Source: Nymphaea colorata (lineage: Eukaryota; Streptophyta; Magnoliopsida; Nymphaeales; Nymphaeaceae). From it: DNA of 64,000 bases. A program made the translations under genes and the position numbers. This document shows, piece by piece, positions 45,575 to 58,416 of the stretch (its first letter is position 1; every line of letters begins with the position of its first letter). The DNA is taken from positions 124,001 to 188,000 of the forward strand of contig NC_045151.1 of NCBI RefSeq assembly GCF_008831285.2, in the 5' to 3' direction. The notes beneath the pieces were generated by a model that saw only the letters and a program-made list of their open reading frames with translations, did not search any database and was not told the origin of the DNA.

Positions 45575-46893
45575 CCAATTGCTTCATGATAATCAAAGCC
45601 TTGCCACTCAAATCCTCCTGCACGTGTTCACTTCCATCCATATCGGTTACAACTAGAATCGCAAAACAAGAAACGTATATTAAGAAGAGCCATGAACCAC
45701 ATATCATACGACATAAAAGTTCTAAGAAAAACATGTGAATGAAATGCTTTCATCAACTTCCATATACTCGCAAGCCTGTGGTTGACAGGCCTTGAGATCA
45801 CTGTTAGCAAGCTCGGTAGCAATTCGTCCATCAACAATCAAATTTAAAGAAGAATTATATGTGAGCAGCAAAGATACAAGGAATAACATTTCATGCAACA
45901 TTATACGTATAAGTAAAAAGGCTCATGTTTCGACGCATCGGTAACAAGAGTGACAATTTTAGGTTTCAATATTATTATGAAAAGGGTTCGTTTGCCAAAT
46001 ATGTCACACTTGCCCTTGTTGGTTATATATGGCTATCAAGACATAATGTCAACATGATTTGTGGAGATTTTTACTATTATTGTTGACATTGGATGCCACA
46101 TAACATTTAGCACTACGAACTGGAGATTTTAAAGTTTGAGAATTCGTACATAAGTTTTATAAACTTAAGCATGTGTTTTATTTGAGAGGATAGAGTTAGG
46201 CTGAAAGCTGTGAGAGATATTGTGCGTTGAGACGAGCCTGTCCGATAAGTTATCGGAAGTAGTCCAATTAAGCACAATAACTTATATTTAATATTATTTT
46301 ATAATATATAATTATAATTAATTGTATTTTATATTTAAAACATTATTTTCAATGTTAATTGGGCCAAATGGGGCAGGGCCCAGGCTCGGGTTCCAGACAG
46401 TCAGGCCGGGCCCAGGCTGCTCTTATGTGCAGCACCCTGGCCAGGTGTCCAGCTTACCTGAAGTCCCCTTCGTATCCACCATTGTTTGAAAACTTAGATG
46501 TCATAGACAAAAAATGAGAGATATAATGCTCTTCACTGTGGCAGAAAATGACTCAAATTTGGAAGCTATATATAAAAGTAAAAAAGCATGTGCATGATAT
46601 ATCCTATAACAAAGGACAGAAGCTTTAGATTTTAATATCTGTGAAACAAAAATTAATTATTGGTTGTTCTAAGATCATGAATTTGAATGTTTTATATATT
46701 GTGCAACCATTAAACTGAGAAAAAAACAAAATGGCCTTGAGTTTCATATTTATGCTGCAAAACATAAACATATTTTCTTCTTGAATATTAATTGTCCAGT
46801 ACAAAAAGTCCAAGAATAACGTATACTAGTAAAAAAAACTTTGAGAATGTGGCCCTTACATTTTCATGAACAAATTCAAGTGACCTTCTAAAG
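45575..46893. other. No gene recognised; dispersed-repeat pieces
   Basis: At 45,950-46,195 lies an inverted relative of the ~285-bp repeat of 23.2 kb (ATAAAACACATG, CTAAATGTTATGTGGCATCC on the minus strand). At 46,360-46,450 is a GGGCC-rich patch like the ones at 17.0 and 63.1 kb. A minus-strand frame running from the second inverted repeat to 45,734 has a hydrophobic N-terminus (FLIYVSCFAILVV) but no known domain. Confidence 0.45.
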
Positions 46894-47166
46894 TTATATG
46901 CCTGAAGAAAAGGCACTCGAATTCATTTGAATCACGACTTCAGCCTTTTTGGCGACGGCTAGAATCCTGGATTCCACGGCGAGGGGATAGAACATGAGAG
47001 AGAAAGTGAAAAGTTGCAGGTGGACTTGAGGATGTTGCCTAGTGGATACAATTGCAGTCAGAAGCTCAAGGACATCTTCACCATCTGAGCCATTCTTGTC
47101 AGGGTCGGACTTTGACGTTCTTCCTTTATGCAGGTCCTTGAAACCTCTCTCTCTCTCATTTGCTCC
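46894..47166 (-). pseudogene. Exon-like open frame, unrecognised
   Basis: This is a 91-codon stretch without stops on the minus strand, with clearly protein-like composition: GFKDLHKGRTSKSDPDKNG, VLELLTAIVSTRQHPQVHLQ and ILAVAKKAEVVIQMNSS. Just upstream, another frame (KAHAETIMEQMRERE) seems to continue the same protein across a (GA)n run, suggesting a slippage frameshift. It looks helical, but I cannot name a family. It stops at 46,894-46,896. Confidence 0.4.
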
Positions 47167-47509
47167 ATGATTGTTTCAGCATGGGCCTTGCTGCACATCA
47201 CCATGAAGAACGCCTCAAGCCATCTGATCTGGGTGACGCGTCATTGCTTAGTGACGCGCATGCCTCAGGTCGCATATTGAAAACCACTCTCTCTCTTTGA
47301 GTAATCTCTCGGACTGCCGATGAACACCCAGTCCTTTTCCTTTTTCCAACGCCCTTTCTCTCTCTCTCTCTCTCTCTGAAGTGATGGCTGCCTTTCTCGC
47401 CCTTGCGCTCTAGCTCTTTCTCCCTCGCTTTTCACCATTGAAACTTATGAACTTTGCTCGAGAACAGTCGTTCCTACCATACCTAGTTGTAATTTTCAAT
47501 GTGAAATTT

Positions 47510-47793
47510 GATCACAATTTTGATCACTGCAAGGAAGGTGTCCATTTAAATGCAGGTTCTATATTAATTACTTATTCTGGCTGTTTGCAAAAATGTTTAT
47601 GTTACTGTTTATTTCATAAAGTTACACAAAGGTGTCCATTTAAATGCAGGTTCTACATGAACTTCCAAAACACATAGTCTGCAACAGTGTTATTAAAATC
47701 AATTTTATAATAAAATAAATCAACTGCCCAATTCAGGTAAATTGAATTGGAATAACTTAATGAGAATCAGGTGTGAATTGGCAAAAATTAATA

Positions 47794-47830
<37 letters not shown>

Positions 47831-50800
47831 ATTGTAAATAGTAATAAACAAATAAATGATAAACTATGACAGATTGCCTCATCAAATATGCCATGGAATC
47901 AAAGTGATTTGCCTTAAGCTATGAACAACATGTTTTTTACATGTATTTTTATTTTATATACTTGTTATTTTTGCAATTGTTTTTAATGTTGAAAATATTT
48001 TTTATGCATATTATATACTTCGCAGTTTTGGTCATGATGCTTACACTTGTCTATGCTGCAGTCTTCGCCTTGCTCTAGGGACTTAATCCTTCGCTTCAGA
48101 TCATCAAATTTAATGACATCGGAAAGAATATTAACCTTTGCTTAAAACATGAATACTTTTTAGGTGTCGTCCCTTGTGAAGCTAAACAAATATTTAGACC
48201 AATATAGAATTGTAGTTTTAGATCTGGATATACGAATGTAGTGCTGAACAATTGATTTTTAAGTACTTATGGTCATTAGAACCTATTTATGTATCAAAGA
48301 AACATATATTTTCTGTTGATTCTAAGTTAATTAATATTTGATCAAATTTGAACTGATTTTGGCCAGTTTCAATACACGTGTTCTTCATGAATTGTAGCAG
48401 TTTTTCATGTTTTTGGATGAGAAAATATGAATTTTAAGGCTTCAAAATTTAGGGTTTCTGTCAATCATTTAATATTTGAGCAAAAAACACAACACACTCT
48501 ATGCAGATAATTTTTTTTTTTAAACCGGCAGATTTTTCTTCAATTTATTCACATATGTTGTCGTGTTGTTTTTGTTGTTGCTGTCTCATTATATTAGACC
48601 ACTAGTTCTCCAAGTGTGTAATAATGTTGAATGCTTGTTTGCAGAAGAGATTGGAAGCAATTTTAAGTTGTTCAATTCCTTATTCTAGCAGTTTGCAAAA
48701 ATGTTTATGCTGTTGTTTATCTCAAAAAGTTGTACAAAGGTGTCTATTTGAATGTAGCTTCCACATAAACTTCCAAAGTACATGGTTTACAACAATGTAA
48801 TTAAAATTAATTTCATAATCAAATCACTCAGTTGCTTGGTTCAAGTAAATTGAATTGAAAAATAATATATTACCATCAAAATGCAAAATTGAAAAGGAAA
48901 ACTTTAGAAACATAAGTAATAATAATAATTACAAATAGTAACAAACAAATAAATAAATAAGCTACAACACATTGCACCGTTAAATAGGCCATGAAATCAG
49001 TGATTTGCCACAGGCTTTGTTGAACAACGACTAACATGTGCTGAAATTACTATTTTTTTACATATATTTATCTTTTATACATGTCATTTTAAGAGTAGTT
49101 TTTAAGTTTGATATCGTTTTTATCAATATTATATACTTTACAGTTTCCATCCTGATGCTTTGGTTTACCACGCATCAATGTGCTTCTCCTGAGTTCATGG
49201 GTTTGAAGCATTGCTTCTCCTCATCACATTTAACAATATTGGACATAAAGTTTACCTTTGCTTAAAACATTAACTTTTCGGGTGTCATCTTTTGTGAAGC
49301 TAAACAAATATTTGGACTACTAGATAATCATGTTTTCAGTTGTGGATATATGAATGTGGAGCTGGACAGTTGATTTTTAAGTACTCATGATTAGTAGAAC
49401 CTATTTATATATTATAGAAACATATATTTTCTGTTGATTCTAAGTTAGTTATTTGATCAAATTTGAACTGATTTTTGCTGGTTTCCATAGGCACGAGTTC
49501 TTCATGAATTCTTGTAACGTTTCATGGTTTTGAATGAGAAAATATGAGTTTTAAGGCTTAAAAAAATTGAGGGTTTTGCAGCTAACTGATTGAAAGTCGA
49601 GTTAAAACTAAGAATCAAAGAAAAAAATTGAGAAAATTGATCAACATTTGAGCAAAGAACACAATACTCTCTTCACAGATTATTTTTCTTAATATCAGAA
49701 TATTTTTTTTCAATTTATGCACATATGTTTTCTTGTTATTTTTGTTGTTTCTGTCCCATTGTAGTTAGACCACTTGTTCGTCAGGTGCATATTGATGTTC
49801 AACGCTTGGTTCATGAAGAGATTGGAAGTATGCCTTCACTGCTATGAAGGAGCAATTTGAAGTTGTTGCTTATTCTAGCTGCTTGAAAAATGTTTATGCT
49901 AGAAAATTGTACAAAGGTGTCTATTTAAATGCAGTTTTCACATAAACCTCCAAAGCACATAGCCTAAAGCAATGCTATTAAAATCAATTTCATAATCGAA
50001 TGAATCAGCTGTCCAATTCAGGTAAATTGAATTGGAATAACTTAGTAAAAAATCATGTGTGAATTGGTAATCAATAATCATATACATTATAAATAGTACA
50101 TAAACAAATAAGTGAATCAAATAAGACGCATTGCACCATTAAATAAGCCATGAACTAAAAGTGATTTGCCATATGTAATGAACACTTATAAGCACGAGCT
50201 GAACATGTGTTTTTTACATGTATTTTTATTTTACATACTTGTTATTTTGGCATTTGTTTTTAATTTTGACTTTATTTTTATGTATATTATATACTTGACA
50301 ATTTTGGTCCTAATCCTTATTCTTCAATACGCTTTCATTTGCTTCACAGGCTTAATTCTTTGTTTCGCCTCACCACATTTACCAACATTGAAAATAACTT
50401 TAACCTTTTCTTAAAACATGAATACTTGTCAGGTGTCGCCTTTTGTGCAGTTGAACACATGTTTGGACCAACTGAGAATCGTGTTTTTAGAACTCGATAT
50501 ACGAATTCAGAGTTGGACAGTTGATTTTACGTATTAATCAAGTTTGTGTAACCTATTTATACATTAAGAAAACATATATTTTCTGTAGATTTTAAGAAAA
50601 TTATTTGAACAAATTTGAACTGATTTTTACTGGCTTCCACAAGAATGTGTTATTCACTAATTCTAGCAGTGTTTCATGCTTTTCCATGATAAAATATGAT
50701 ATTCAAGCGTTCAAGAACTGGGGGTTATGTTGTCAATCATTTGAGAGTCGCGTTAGAACCAAGAATCAAATAAAAATGAATGACAATTTGATCAACATTT

Positions 50801-51745
50801 GTGCAAAGACACAACACTCTCTGTAGTTCGTTTTTTCTCTAAAACAACATATTTTTCTTCAATTTATTCACATTTGTTTTCTTGTTATTTTCACTGTTGC
50901 TGTCCCATTTTAGTTAGACTACTTGTTCGCCAGGCTCAAACTAATGCTGAATGGCTGGTGGGAGAAAAGATTGGAAGTGTGCCTTCGCAGCTAAAACGAG
51001 TAACTTTAAGCTATTTCATTGCTTATTCTAGCTGTTTGCAGAAATGTTTATTTTATTGTTTATATTTGAATGTAGTACAAAGGTGTGTATTTAAATGCAA
51101 CTTCCACATAAACTTCCAAAGCACATAGTCTGCAACAATGTCATTATAATCAATTTCATAATCAAATCTATCAGCTACCACATTGGGGTAAACTGAAATG
51201 GAATAATTTAATAAGAATTTGGTAGGAATTGATAAAAAATCATAACATACATATATTTGTCTTCAATATGAAAATTAACAAAAGAGAACTTGAGAAACTC
51301 AAATAATCATAATAATTATAAATAGTAATAGACAAATAAATCAATAAACAATGACACATTGCACGATTAAAAAAGCCATGAAATCAAAGTGATTGCCATA
51401 AGCTATGACCAATGATTAACACGAACTGAATATGTTTTTTACTTGTTTATTTTACATACTTATTATGTTATCAGTTGCTTTTAAAAATATTATGAACTTT
51501 GTAGTTTTGGTCTTGATGCTTACGCTTCACTAAGATTCAGTTTGCGTTGCCTAGCTTCACTATGTTAGTGCTTTGCTTCACATCATCACATTTAACAACA
51601 TCGGAAATAACTTTAATTTTTGACTAAAACATGAATACCTTTCAGCTGTCATCCTTCGTGAAGTGAACAAATATTTAGACCAATAAAGAATCATGTTTTT
51701 AGATCAAGAGGTACTAATTTAGAGTGGCACAAATATAATTTTTCA
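47510..51745. repeat. ~1.15-kb tandem repeat, about four copies
   Basis: The landmark TTTGCAAAAATGTTTAT-like occurs at about 47,585, 48,693, 49,885 and 51,036. The landmark CACATTTAACAACATTGGA-like, followed by CTTAAAACATGAATAC, occurs at about 48,100, 49,220, 50,375 and 51,585. Each unit contains a short exon-like stretch after GTTAGACCACTTGTTCGTCA, for example VRLLVRQAQTNAEWLVGEKI in the last copy. A (TA)n run lies in the first unit (47,793-47,827). An inverted partial copy occurs at 57,415-57,800. Confidence 0.85.
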
Positions 51746-51839
51746 AAACTTTTACATAGGGCAATTGAAACTTTTTAAAGAATACATGTAAAAATTTTGT
51801 TTTTGAAATTTTGATAGTGGGGCAAGGCCCTTGCTGCCC

Positions 51840-52746
51840 CCCCTGGCAGCATCTGATGTCAACATTAATATAGAACCTGAAATTTTCATGTTTGTCACCA
51901 AATACATCAGGAGACATATTTTTTACTTCTATATAGAGCCCCCAAATTTTAGTTCTAGAATTTCACATCCAAGTTTTCAAGCAAAGTTAAATATAAGGGG
52001 CCTTTCCAACAATTCTACTCTCTCAATAAAACCACAAATTTAAATTAGAAAATTTTGAATATGGAGATTTTGTCTTTTGGGAGGTACATTGTTAGCCCTA
52101 AATTTGGGTGAAATTCAATGCCAACATTAATATTAAAACCTAATTTATATCCTTTCCATCAACTGCATCAAGAAAAGAGGTTTTTCTATTTATACATATA
52201 GATTTCAAATCTGAATAATTTGCTACCTTAATGCTAGCACTGTATCTCTCATTGTATGTGTCTATGACATCCTAGTTTTCAAACGATATATGTGTGTGTG
52301 TGTTGGGGGGGGGATGGTGTTTCTTTTCGCCAAATCTATTCTCTCAAATAAAGCACAAGTTAGAAAAACAAAGATACAAATACTTGAACTTTGGAACGTA
52401 CAGTTGGTAATACTAAATGTTAGGTGTCATATGAGGCAACTAGTAATATTAAAATATAAAATTATCATAACTGTCATTGTCATTTATGTGTGACTTATAA
52501 TAGATAACTATTACCTTGATTGGGATGAATGTGGTGAAATTTCTTATAAAGCACAAGTTAGGAAAACAAAGATACAAATACTTGAACTTTGGAAGGTACA
52601 GTTGGTAATACTAAATGTTAGGTGTCATATGAGGCAACTAGTAATATTAAAATATAAAATTATCATCACTGTCATTGTCATTTATGTATGACTTATAATA
52701 GACAACTATTACCTTGATTGGGATGAATGTGGCGAAATTTCTTATA
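51840..52746. repeat. Relative of the 285-bp repeat plus a 198-bp tandem duplication
   Basis: 51,840-52,350 resembles the repeat of 23.2-23.97 kb. From 52,351 a 198-bp unit (AAGCACAAGTTAG ... GAAATTTCTTATAA) occurs twice in tandem with very few differences, a recent duplication. Confidence 0.8.
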
Positions 52747-54299
52747 ATATGTGCTTTATGAACATGTATATTGGACAATCGGGGTTTAGAGCTTGGCAGT
52801 TTCTATCTGGTCAAACAAAACTACAAAAAGAGCATATACCAGCTTGGTATCCCATTGGGTGAGACGGTAGAATAGAGGAAGAAATTGAACAAAGAGAGAA
52901 AAGAGATAGAGAAGGGGAGAGAGGTGGAGATTTTTTTTTCCCCTCTTTTTGGTGTGAAAAGATAGAGTGAGGTCGCCCATTGTTGAGGAAATTATAAAGC
53001 AGAGTTTGGTTGGTTTGGTTTGGAAGCTTTAACTATACCAAAAAAAAAACAAAGTCTATAGTTAGAAATTCCATCTTAAGTCAACTTATTTAAAGGGGTC
53101 CTACCAACTAAAGAGAAATACCTTGACACGTTCAGTACAATGCAATAGCTCCGCTCATCTAAGAGATTGAATTTGGTGCATGCCTCTGCGAACATATGCA
53201 CCAAAGGAGGAGATGAGATATTTTAAAAAAAAATTTATAGACATTTTAAACTTTTTCACTTTTTTTCCACTTTTTTTTCATTTTTTTTACCTTTATAAAA
53301 ACTTTGCTTCTTTTTTTAATGGGAGAGTATTTTGGTCACTATATACCCATGTGCACATTTTTTTGTGCACAAGGGTGTACGCATAACCAGCTTTGAATGT
53401 CATTCTTGTTTGCCCTTTGCAGCAAAGACTGAAAGTTAGTTATACAACTAAAACTTAACTCTTTCTACACTTATCAATTATCAATATCATTCTAGGAACT
53501 AAATGCGAAAGACACCCTTATAAATGACCTCAACTATCTCAAAAGCTATGCTCTGCCACCACCCTTGACTTCAATGTTGCATTTGGTTTCCCACCTGAAC
53601 TTGCTTACCTTGTTCACAATAAAACATGAACAAAGTCGAGAATCAATAAGTCTCGCCAAAACAATACCCATTAAAAACTTCACCAACAAAAAGATCAGAT
53701 GTTTGATAGTTGATAAATGTAAAAAGTATAAAGAGTTTTAGTTGTATCAGCAACTTTAGACTTTGCTGCAAAAGACAAGCGAGAATTGGCTGCCATAATG
53801 GCTTCTCAGGTGACGTCCATAAGTAAGTATATATATCAGCTGAGCTATTGGTCCACTGGACGTGTCTTATGAAATTTTCAACAACAATTAACACATTAGG
53901 TAATCAAGATATTCCTACTTAGTTGGTAGAATTTCTTTCTTTCTAGGTGGGTAGGAGATGTGTTTCATCCTACCATCCAAAAAAGAGCAGATGCTGCCAT
54001 CCACACCCTCATCCCCTTAAGGTACGAGGCCTATTTTGGCTGCCTCGGTGGGCCAGCTTCACCATACTTCAATTTGCACGTTAGTGACCCTTCCCCCATC
54101 CCTCCACCATTGTACAATATAAAGAGTTGATGCCTAGAGATTCGAAAATGATAACTGATAACCTAATCTCTAACTATATGACATTGTTTTTTATATAGTT
54201 AAAGCAAGAATCTTCCAAACCCTACCACCCAATCTTTGCTTTATAATTTGCTCAACAACGGGCAACCTTATTATACCTTTCCACATGAAAAAAAGAAAG

Positions 54300-54332
<33 letters not shown>

Positions 54333-54516
54333 CTGTGTGTGGGTGTGTGTGTTGAAGCATCTCTAGTTGTAATCGATATGTGTGTTTTTTTTTTTCTTTT
54401 GTGATTCTAGTTGTATGCTTTCTTGCTATTAGGTTTGAGTTTAAATTCTGGTTTTCACTGTGAGGCTTTAAGCTGTCATATGCCATATGTTTTTCACTTT
54501 GAGTCTTTAATCAACA
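52747..54516. other. No gene recognised; microsatellites
   Basis: Only short open frames are present. A (CT)n(GT)n microsatellite lies at 54,300-54,351, and T-rich runs at 53,260-53,320. Confidence 0.4.
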
Positions 54517-55428
54517 ATATGCCATATGGTTCATGGCTTTTATTTTTCTATTCATTTTTATCCTTGTGAATCGTTATGCACCTCTTTCTTAGCTACTACA
54601 TTTTTTTATGCATGACTTATAGTAAATAGCTAAGATCTTATTAAATTGATATTGTCATATATTTGATGCTAAAAGTTTATTTAGGCCATGTGTGAAGTTA
54701 GAAATGTTATTGCACTGGGATGACAATTCAAATTTTAGCAGCATTCTGATTTGCAGCAAAAAAAATTACCCTGACAGAATTTTTTTTTTGGTAGGTAGCG
54801 TCCTCTAACCTTGCTTCATTAGGTGGAGTAAGGAAAGAGTTTTTTCCAAAATAAAGCCTTTTTTGTTTAATCTGCCCTAATACTGTCAACAAGGTTGCCA
54901 TTCTTTATGATAGGATATGTACATATAACTTGCCCCTACCTAATCTTGAAGTGATCCCATAGTTCTTTCTTTTCTCAATCATCCCAACTTCTCCATTCTC
55001 TAATCTGTTATATGCCATATGGTTCATGGCTTTTATTTTTCTCTGCATTTTTATCCTTGTGAATCGTTATGCACCTCTTTCTTAGATATTACATTTTTTT
55101 ATGCATGTCTTATAGTAAACAGCTAAGATATTATTCAATTGAGATTGTCTTGTATTTGTTTCTAAAAGTTTATTTAGGCCATGTGTGAGGTTAGAAATGT
55201 TATTGCACTGGGATGACAATTCAAATTTTAGCAGCATTTTGATTTGCAGAAAAAAATTTACCCTAACAGAATTTTTTTTTTTTTTTTGGTAGGAAGCGTC
55301 CTCTAACCTTACTTCATTTGGTGGAGTAAGGGAAGAGTTTTTTCCAAAATAAGGCCTTTTTAGTTTAATCTGCCCTAATACTATCAACAAGGTTGCCATT
55401 CTTTATGATGGGATATGTACATATAACT
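54517..55428. repeat. 493-bp-offset tandem duplication
   Basis: A block of about 415 bp starting ATATGCCATATGGTTCATGG (54,518) is repeated at 55,011 after an offset of 493 bp, down to GGATATGTACATATAACT. The copies are highly similar, differing mainly in poly-T lengths. They lie just 3' of the choline-kinase fragment. Confidence 0.88.
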
Positions 55429-55647
55429 AATGCAAAATTAATTAAATAGAGAATGACTGTCACTTGTGAAAAGAGAAAACCAAAGAAGAAAAAGTCGCTA
55501 TTGGCCCTCTAGGCGTGCACTAGCAAAAGAGTGTTGTAGGATTTGCACTCTGAAGGTCATGGTCTATGCACTAAAAACCGAACGCTCCCTTTTCCTCTTC
55601 CTCTTCACCATTATATTATAAATTTGATTTCCTGTAACTACCAAAGA

Positions 55648-56579
55648 TCAACAACGCCAGATGCTACGCAAGCTTTTCTTGCTTGATTCTGCAGATATCT
55701 CTGGGTCACGCAGATCAGCCGCTGAAAGTGTCTGCAACAATATCCGCAAGAAGAAATAAAAAGAGCTTTATAAAATTGCATTACTTGCATGCACCATTAT
55801 AAAAACACAGACGGAAGACAAACCCTAAAAATTTGAATATACTATATATATATATATATATATAAAATAAATTGTATTGATCGACATGAAGTAGGCTTGT
55901 CTAAATTTACATCTATCACCATAGTTCAATGTCCAAGGAGAACATTAAACTTGATTTAGCTCAACTCCTCTAGATTTTGGATAACTATAGGAGAAGAAGT
56001 TGACATGACTCAGATATAAGTATGTCAAATGAAGCAACCAAGAATTCATAATCTAAAAAATTGCACAGAAAGAGGGGAAAATAATGAATAAAAAAATTGC
56101 TAAGACGTGAGAGAAACCGTAGAACATCGATATCAATGGTTGGTTGCTTACTTAACTTATTTAGCATAAATTTAACAATTTGGTGAAGGAGATATAGTCT
56201 AAAAGGAAGTAGAGCATTATGATTCTCGCAATACCCTTGCATGAATAAACTCTTCGATGCGGCCATTAGGGAAACGACCAAGAAGCCGAGGCCCTTGCCC
56301 ATGCCTTGACATGCATTCAAACGTACGTATTTCATCCTTGCGATCGAAGAAGACGTCAACTCCTTCGCCGTATATCCTAACCAGGACCTTCCTGGACAAC
56401 GCGCCCTTCTTCGTCAGCCAATGACACTGGTAAACCTCGTTGGTCATCGCTCCTTTGAGGCGGACCACCTTTAGTTCCTTCTCGTCAACGATATCTTCCC
56501 ATCCCGCTGCCAATGATTGAAGGAGCTTCTGCGCTTCCTTGGGAAGGGAATGCTCCGCTTCTCTGCAATTTGCCACCAT
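55648..56579 (-). pseudogene. Choline/ethanolamine kinase, exons 1-2 only, 3'-truncated
   Basis: Exon 1 (56,579-56,235) starts at a Met giving [17 protein letters not shown] and carries [12 protein letters not shown], then [20 protein letters not shown] and [20 protein letters not shown]. It ends at an AGG|GTATTG donor. Exon 2 begins at 55,731 after TTGTTGCAG in the right phase and reads TLSAADLRDPEISA, as in plant choline kinases. Then the sequence leaves the family, adds ESSKKSLRSIWRC and stops at 55,648. The product would be 142 residues against about 350 for the family. It lacks the Brenner motif and the choline-kinase signature, which carry the catalytic Asp, so it cannot be an active kinase. 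The enzyme normally phosphorylates choline in the cytosol. An open frame continues upstream of the Met to 56,834, but the family start favours 56,579. Confidence 0.85.
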
Positions 56580-56834
56580 GTCGGAAGAAACCAACCGGCT
56601 CACCGAGTAGATCGAGAATTTCTCCAAAGAAGACCTCAAACTCGTCCGGGAAATGCAAATCCTAGAAGCAATTCGGCATCGATATCTCAATTTACGCCGA
56701 CCCAAATCATTCAAACCGTTCAAACTATTTTTCCCAGTAAAGGAACCCAAACGTTCCCCGAGGAAATGCAAATCTTGCATGAAATTCGCGTCCCTTATTG
56801 ACCACTTTTCCTGAAATACCATGTCAAGTATCAT

Positions 56835-57414
56835 ATTTTCTCATTTCTGAAAAGCCGCGAAGGAATGCAAGTCCAAGCGTTTTGCCTTTCCATGCAGATC
56901 ATTTAATTAGAACGTGAAGGGCAGAAGATGGAATATTTGCTTTTTGGAAAATGAAACGTTGGCTTTCTGCTTTGTTATGATAAAAATTGGTTCTTTCGTT
57001 TATTAAGTTAGATTACAGAGTAGCAGAGTTTTTAAAAAATTATTTAGTACTTAGTAAACTTGTAAGATCGTTATCTTTTAATTTAAAAAAGTACTGAATT
57101 TATTTCTGATTGCCACATTTAAAAAGAATAAATCTTGGCCAGGGAAAATCCCATTTGAAAGCAATTTTAGGAAATATAATTTTTTATCATGCAGAAGCTC
57201 AATAAACAACAAAATGTTAATAACATAGGCCATACTGGAATAAGAAATTAACTGGTTAAAAAAACTATTACTATAATATATATATATTCAAGTTATTGTC
57301 AATATTTGACTCATTTAAACGGTGTAACTATTGTACAAATTATGTTCACAAGCTTGTTTAATCTTTAGGTAGAGCCAGACATATATTTCCATCGTGAAAT
57401 CAAAATATTTTTAC
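56835..57414. other. Upstream of the choline-kinase fragment; no gene recognised
   Basis: This is AT-rich sequence that would include the promoter of the choline-kinase fragment. No clear promoter element can be singled out. A short (TA)n run is at 57,276-57,289. Confidence 0.35.
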
Positions 57415-57800
57415 AGCATGTGTTAATCATTGTTCAAAGCATATGGCAAATCACCTTGATTTCAAGGATTATTTAATGGTTCAATGTGTCATAGTTTATT
57501 CATTTACTTGTTTATTACTATTTATAATTAAACAACTTAAAATTGCTCCTTCCAAGCAGTGGAGGCATACTTTCAATCTCTTTTCCAACCAAACATTAAG
57601 CATGGATGCGCACCTGATGAACAAGTGGTCTAACTACAATGAGACATCAACAGCGAAAATAACAAGAAAACAAATGCGAATAAATTGAAGAAAAATATGC
57701 CAATTTTAAGAAAAACTGGTCAACTTGGAGAGCGTTGTGTTCTTTGTTCAATTATTAATCAATTTTCCCAATTTATTTTTTTATATGGAAGTAGTAAAAT
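57415..57800. repeat. Inverted partial copy of the 1.15-kb tandem unit
   Basis: Read on the minus strand, it contains GTTAGACCACTTGTTCATCA followed by TTGGTTGGAAAAGAGATTG and CACTGCTTGGAAGGAGCAAT, matching the exon-like part and flank of the unit at 49.75-50.2 kb. Confidence 0.75.
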
Positions 57801-57809
57801 GTAAAGAAA

Positions 57810-58170
57810 TATGCACTATGAGTATTGAAGCTAGAAAATTATTGGGCTGAATATAAATGAGGGAAAAAGAATGCATGAGTTGAGCCAATAACTAGCTATT
57901 ATGTTTAAGAATATGAGGTTAGACCAATGAATAAATAGGGAATTGACAAAATATGATAAAATGTAGATCTTGAAGTAATTCTGAAAAAAGGATTTGCTGA
58001 ATGACAATATTTGAAAAATCAATGCCATTCAGATAGTATGGTTAAAGCATGAGCTTATGCCATTATCGATTTGAACACTGGATAGAGATGATTAAAGGAG
58101 ACATCGATTTAAATGAGGAAGATGGAGCATAAAAATATTAAATTGACTTAAGATTGTATGAAGATAAGCA
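57810..58170. repeat. Direct repeat, copy 1 (partner 62,412-62,800)
   Basis: It shares long near-identical runs with 62,412-62,800, such as GAGTATTGAAGCTAGAAAAT and GGAGACATCGATTTAAATGA, in the same orientation. A weaker third copy is at about 62,180-62,345. The pair flanks the LTR-like copy 2. Confidence 0.85.
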
Positions 58171-58416
58171 TGCATTCATCATACAATGATAAACATCCAA
58201 CATTTTCAAAAGTCATTTTTATCATGCATATATTCGGAAAAGGAGCATAGGACCCTAATTGAGTTTCATTTGATCAATTATGTTCCATATAAGATATGCC
58301 AATATACCTTAGCCAAGAGGGTTAGTATGAATATAGAATTCTCCATTAGGCAACTAGGGGTAAGGTTTATTTACTTCTTCTTGGACACTCTTCAATCCAA
58401 GGGCTATGCTTATCAT

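Noticed and set aside
55985-56359. A 124-codon minus-strand frame overlapping the choline-kinase exon
   Set aside because: It is another reading frame over the exon 1 end and intron 1; the choline-kinase frame is the real one.
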